Source: CAMDPA01 sp965223035 (lineage in GTDB: Bacteria > Pseudomonadota > Alphaproteobacteria > Rhizobiales > Hyphomicrobiaceae). From it: 64,000 nucleotides of DNA. Positions 62,539 to 64,000 of the stretch are shown piece by piece. A program made the position numbers and the translations under genes. The notes under the pieces were generated by a model that saw only the letters and a program-made list of their open reading frames with translations, was not told the DNA's origin and ran no database searches. Location of the stretch: the NCBI GenBank assembly GCA_965223035.1, contig OZ244980.1, positions 1,178,001 through 1,242,000 of the forward strand, given 5' to 3'. The first letter of the stretch is position 1, and each line of letters starts with the position of its first letter.

Positions 62539-62602
62539 CTAGATCATCGCTCCTTAAATTGGAACCGCAAAGCCGGTTCCGATTTAAGGCAGGTTGCTCT
62601 AG
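62539..62602 (-). repeat. Family A palindrome, short hybrid form
   Basis: CTAGATCATCGCTCC, hairpin II centre, then GGCAGGTTGCTCTAG. Read on the minus strand its terminal TAG (62601-62599) is the stop of the DUF2218 gene. Confidence 0.9.
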
Positions 62603-62883
62603 CCCCAGGCGATGTCGCCCAAGTCTTCGCGAAACGCAAACCGCCGGAGATGTTTGACCACCACATCTTCGGTATGACGCAGTTGCGCCTCATCGCCGGC
62701 TTGGACCGCTATGCGCAGGGTTTCGCCGTCGGCGGAAAACCGCACGCTCCGGCCGGGCTCAAACTCCACGTGGCCTTCGTCGGGCGTGAAGGTGACGGGC
62801 AGCTTGTGGCCCCAATGCTTGCACAACTGCTGCAGATAGCGACTCGCCGAAGGCGTGCGCACATGGGTCTGACTTTGCGGCAT
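62599..62883 (-). CDS. DUF2218-family protein
   Basis: A 94-residue protein. SASRYLQQLCKHWGHKLPV, the middle EGHVEFEPGR and the end LRRFAFREDLGDIAW match the DUF2218 family, known from proteobacteria and actinobacteria and of unknown function (often beside siderophore- or metal-related genes). ATG at 62883 is eight bases after AAGGAC. The stop is in a family A repeat, right after DIAWG, so at most a few residues were lost. Confidence 0.87.
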   Translation of the reverse strand: MPQSQTHVRTPSASRYLQQLCKHWGHKLPVTFTPDEGHVEFEPGRSVRFSADGETLRIAVQAGDEAQLRHTEDVVVKHLRRFAFREDLGDIAWG

Positions 62884-63504
62884 CAAACATCGTCCTTGGT
62901 CTGGGTGTGGGCTCGCGCTGCGGCTGCTGGCGTGACACCCCACAAAGGGTCGAACGTTCGGTTTCGTCAAGCCGGCTGCGCCTGTGTTTGGTAAATCGGG
63001 TGCCATTATGGTGGGCGAGTACTGGTGGGCGAGTACTGGTGGGCGAGTACTGGTGGGCGAGTACTGGGGGGCGAGCCGCCGCCGATTTTTGGTGGCCCTG
63101 CGGCGACGGGGGTCGACGCGCGCGATGCCGGGGTGCAGGTGGATGGGGCGGGCATCTGCAACCATCGGGGGCGGGCGGCGGCCGCTGTGAAAGGGGTGTC
63201 AGTAAAGGTTCAGTCATCAACGAACCGCGGGAGGTTGAGCGGACCACATCACGATGCCTGAGGTGGGGAACGTTAGCTCAAAGGATTGACCGGAATGCCT
63301 GACATGGGTCTGCCCTTTGCAACGAACCGCGATCAGCTGAACCGAAGCCAAATCGAGGACGGAAGATTATATCCTGAGCCTTTTCGCATTAATTTTAATG
63401 TGCAACTTGAAGGCATTGATATCTGTTAAGCACAGAAATGTTAATCAACGCCCCAATTCAAGCCATATTTCCAAACGAGAACTGGCTATGATTGCACACG
63501 GATC
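62884..63504. other. Intergenic, repeats only
   Basis: Contains the 14-bp tandem repeat (63011) and an AT-rich part near 63365-63480. No gene with a credible start. The AT-rich part may hold the promoter of the last gene. Confidence 0.5.
63011..63066. repeat. 14-bp tandem repeat, four copies
   Basis: GTGGGCGAGTACTG four times exactly, then a decayed copy; no spacers. In the DUF2218 5' region. Confidence 0.95.
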
Positions 63505-64000
63505 GTGACCGGCGATTGGTCACAGATCAAGCCGTCTAGCGCGGTCAGCCGCGTCCCAGCTGCATTGAACCCTTTGCTCAGATGGCGATCAGTCATCGGA
63601 CCGGGTGGATTATTGGCGTTCGCAGGAGTTGTGAGCATCTCAGTGCAACAGTATCTGGCGACGGGATTAATATCACACAGCGCTCCAACGGCGGCGGATC
63701 GACCGGCGCTTGCTTCTCTGCTGCCGACAGCGATTCAAGCCTATTGGGTTGGGCACGGCCAATTTGATGCACAGGCGCACAGCATTAGCGGCGAAATGTC
63801 GGTTGCGGAAATGGTCGGTTGGCTGGCGCGCAAGCAGGGCTTGAGCTACCGGATGGACGGCCAAGTGGCGCGCGATGCTGGATTGTCCTTGCAATGGCGC
63901 GGGCGGGCGCACGTCGGCGCTGGGGAAGCAGCTGAATTAGCGTTGAAGCGGCAGGTATTTCAGGCCCTAGCAGCCAACTACAACGCCCTGGTCACGACCG
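63505..64000 (+). CDS. Membrane-anchored protein, runs off window end
   Basis: The frame is open from before 63481 to the window end. A GTG at 63505 is one possible start; no ribosome binding site is clear. After a short polar start comes a membrane helix (VIGPGGLLAFAGVVSISV), then a soluble region with ISGEMSVAEMVGWLARKQG and HVGAGEAAELALKRQVFQAL. This could be a short domain of an envelope assembly or secretion protein, but I recognise no family. Confidence 0.5.
   Translation, partial: MTGDWSQIKPSSAVSRVPAALNPLLRWRSVIGPGGLLAFAGVVSISVQQYLATGLISHSAPTAADRPALASLLPTAIQAYWVGHGQFDAQAHSISGEMSVAEMVGWLARKQGLSYRMDGQVARDAGLSLQWRGRAHVGAGEAAELALKRQVFQALAANYNALVTT

Noticed and set aside
63011..63066. Possible CRISPR array
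   Set aside because: 14-bp units without spacers.

Overview
The window looks like chromosomal DNA of a GC-rich alphaproteobacterium. A DivK-like regulator sits directly upstream of a PleD-like diguanylate cyclase, hisE is followed by coaA, and a double-length dCTP deaminase, a DUF3572 protein, a DUF2218 protein and a Tim44-domain protein are present. I cannot name the genus. Genes are packed in short strand-alternating groups. The intergenic spaces hold large palindromic repeats, short tandem repeats and decayed genes.

Layout. 1-5.8 kb: 5'-truncated pobA, a Tat-type GMC oxidoreductase, an AhpD-like protein and a GST, suggesting aromatic-compound use. 5.8-11.2 kb: an accessory stretch with an IS3 relic, a LysR regulator and four tiny secreted or lysine-rich proteins. 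11.3-14.3 kb: tRNA-Pro(GGG), a Nudix protein, and a luciferase-like monooxygenase followed by a maleate-isomerase-family protein. 14.8-22.7 kb: two paralogous secreted DUF3604 (PHP-like metallohydrolase) proteins, then a translationally coupled run of a small exported protein, two HupE-type membrane proteins, a membrane-anchored parvulin and a third HupE/UreJ_2 protein. 22.9-25.8 kb: a CadC-like TPR regulator divergent from a methyltransferase. 26.1-30.1 kb: type I-C cas5-cas8c-cas7 with no cas3, cas4, cas1 or cas2 beside it and one degenerate repeat.

30.6-36.3 kb: a TauD-family dioxygenase, a MarR regulator facing a palindromic candidate operator, a fused aryl-CoA hydroxylase/Old Yellow Enzyme and an acyl-CoA ligase, forming a candidate aryl-CoA pathway. 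36.7-40.7 kb: a membrane protein, a MetE-like protein, an IS481 relic, a ROK kinase and DUF3572. 42-43.8 kb: the divK/pleD pair. 43.8-45.4 kb: repeats only. 45.5-52.4 kb: rpmG, HIT, a COG3146 acetyltransferase, an aspartate aminotransferase and several small membrane proteins. 52.5-55.3 kb: uvrB broken by a one-base frameshift. 55.3-64 kb: an exported protein, an AAA ATPase with a palindromic upstream region, dcd, hisE, coaA, a MetE-like protein, a vWA relic, DUF2218 and a gene running off the end.

Two repeat families dominate the gaps. Family A is a palindrome made of two related hairpins, present as long (about 140 bp) and short (about 60 bp) forms. The short forms look like internal-deletion derivatives of the long ones. 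Its terminal CTAG supplies the stop codon of at least four genes. Family B is a GC-rich hairpin of about 110 bp that often abuts family A. The two findings I rate highest are the DUF3604/HupE/parvulin operon and the nuclease-less, adaptation-less type I-C Cascade.
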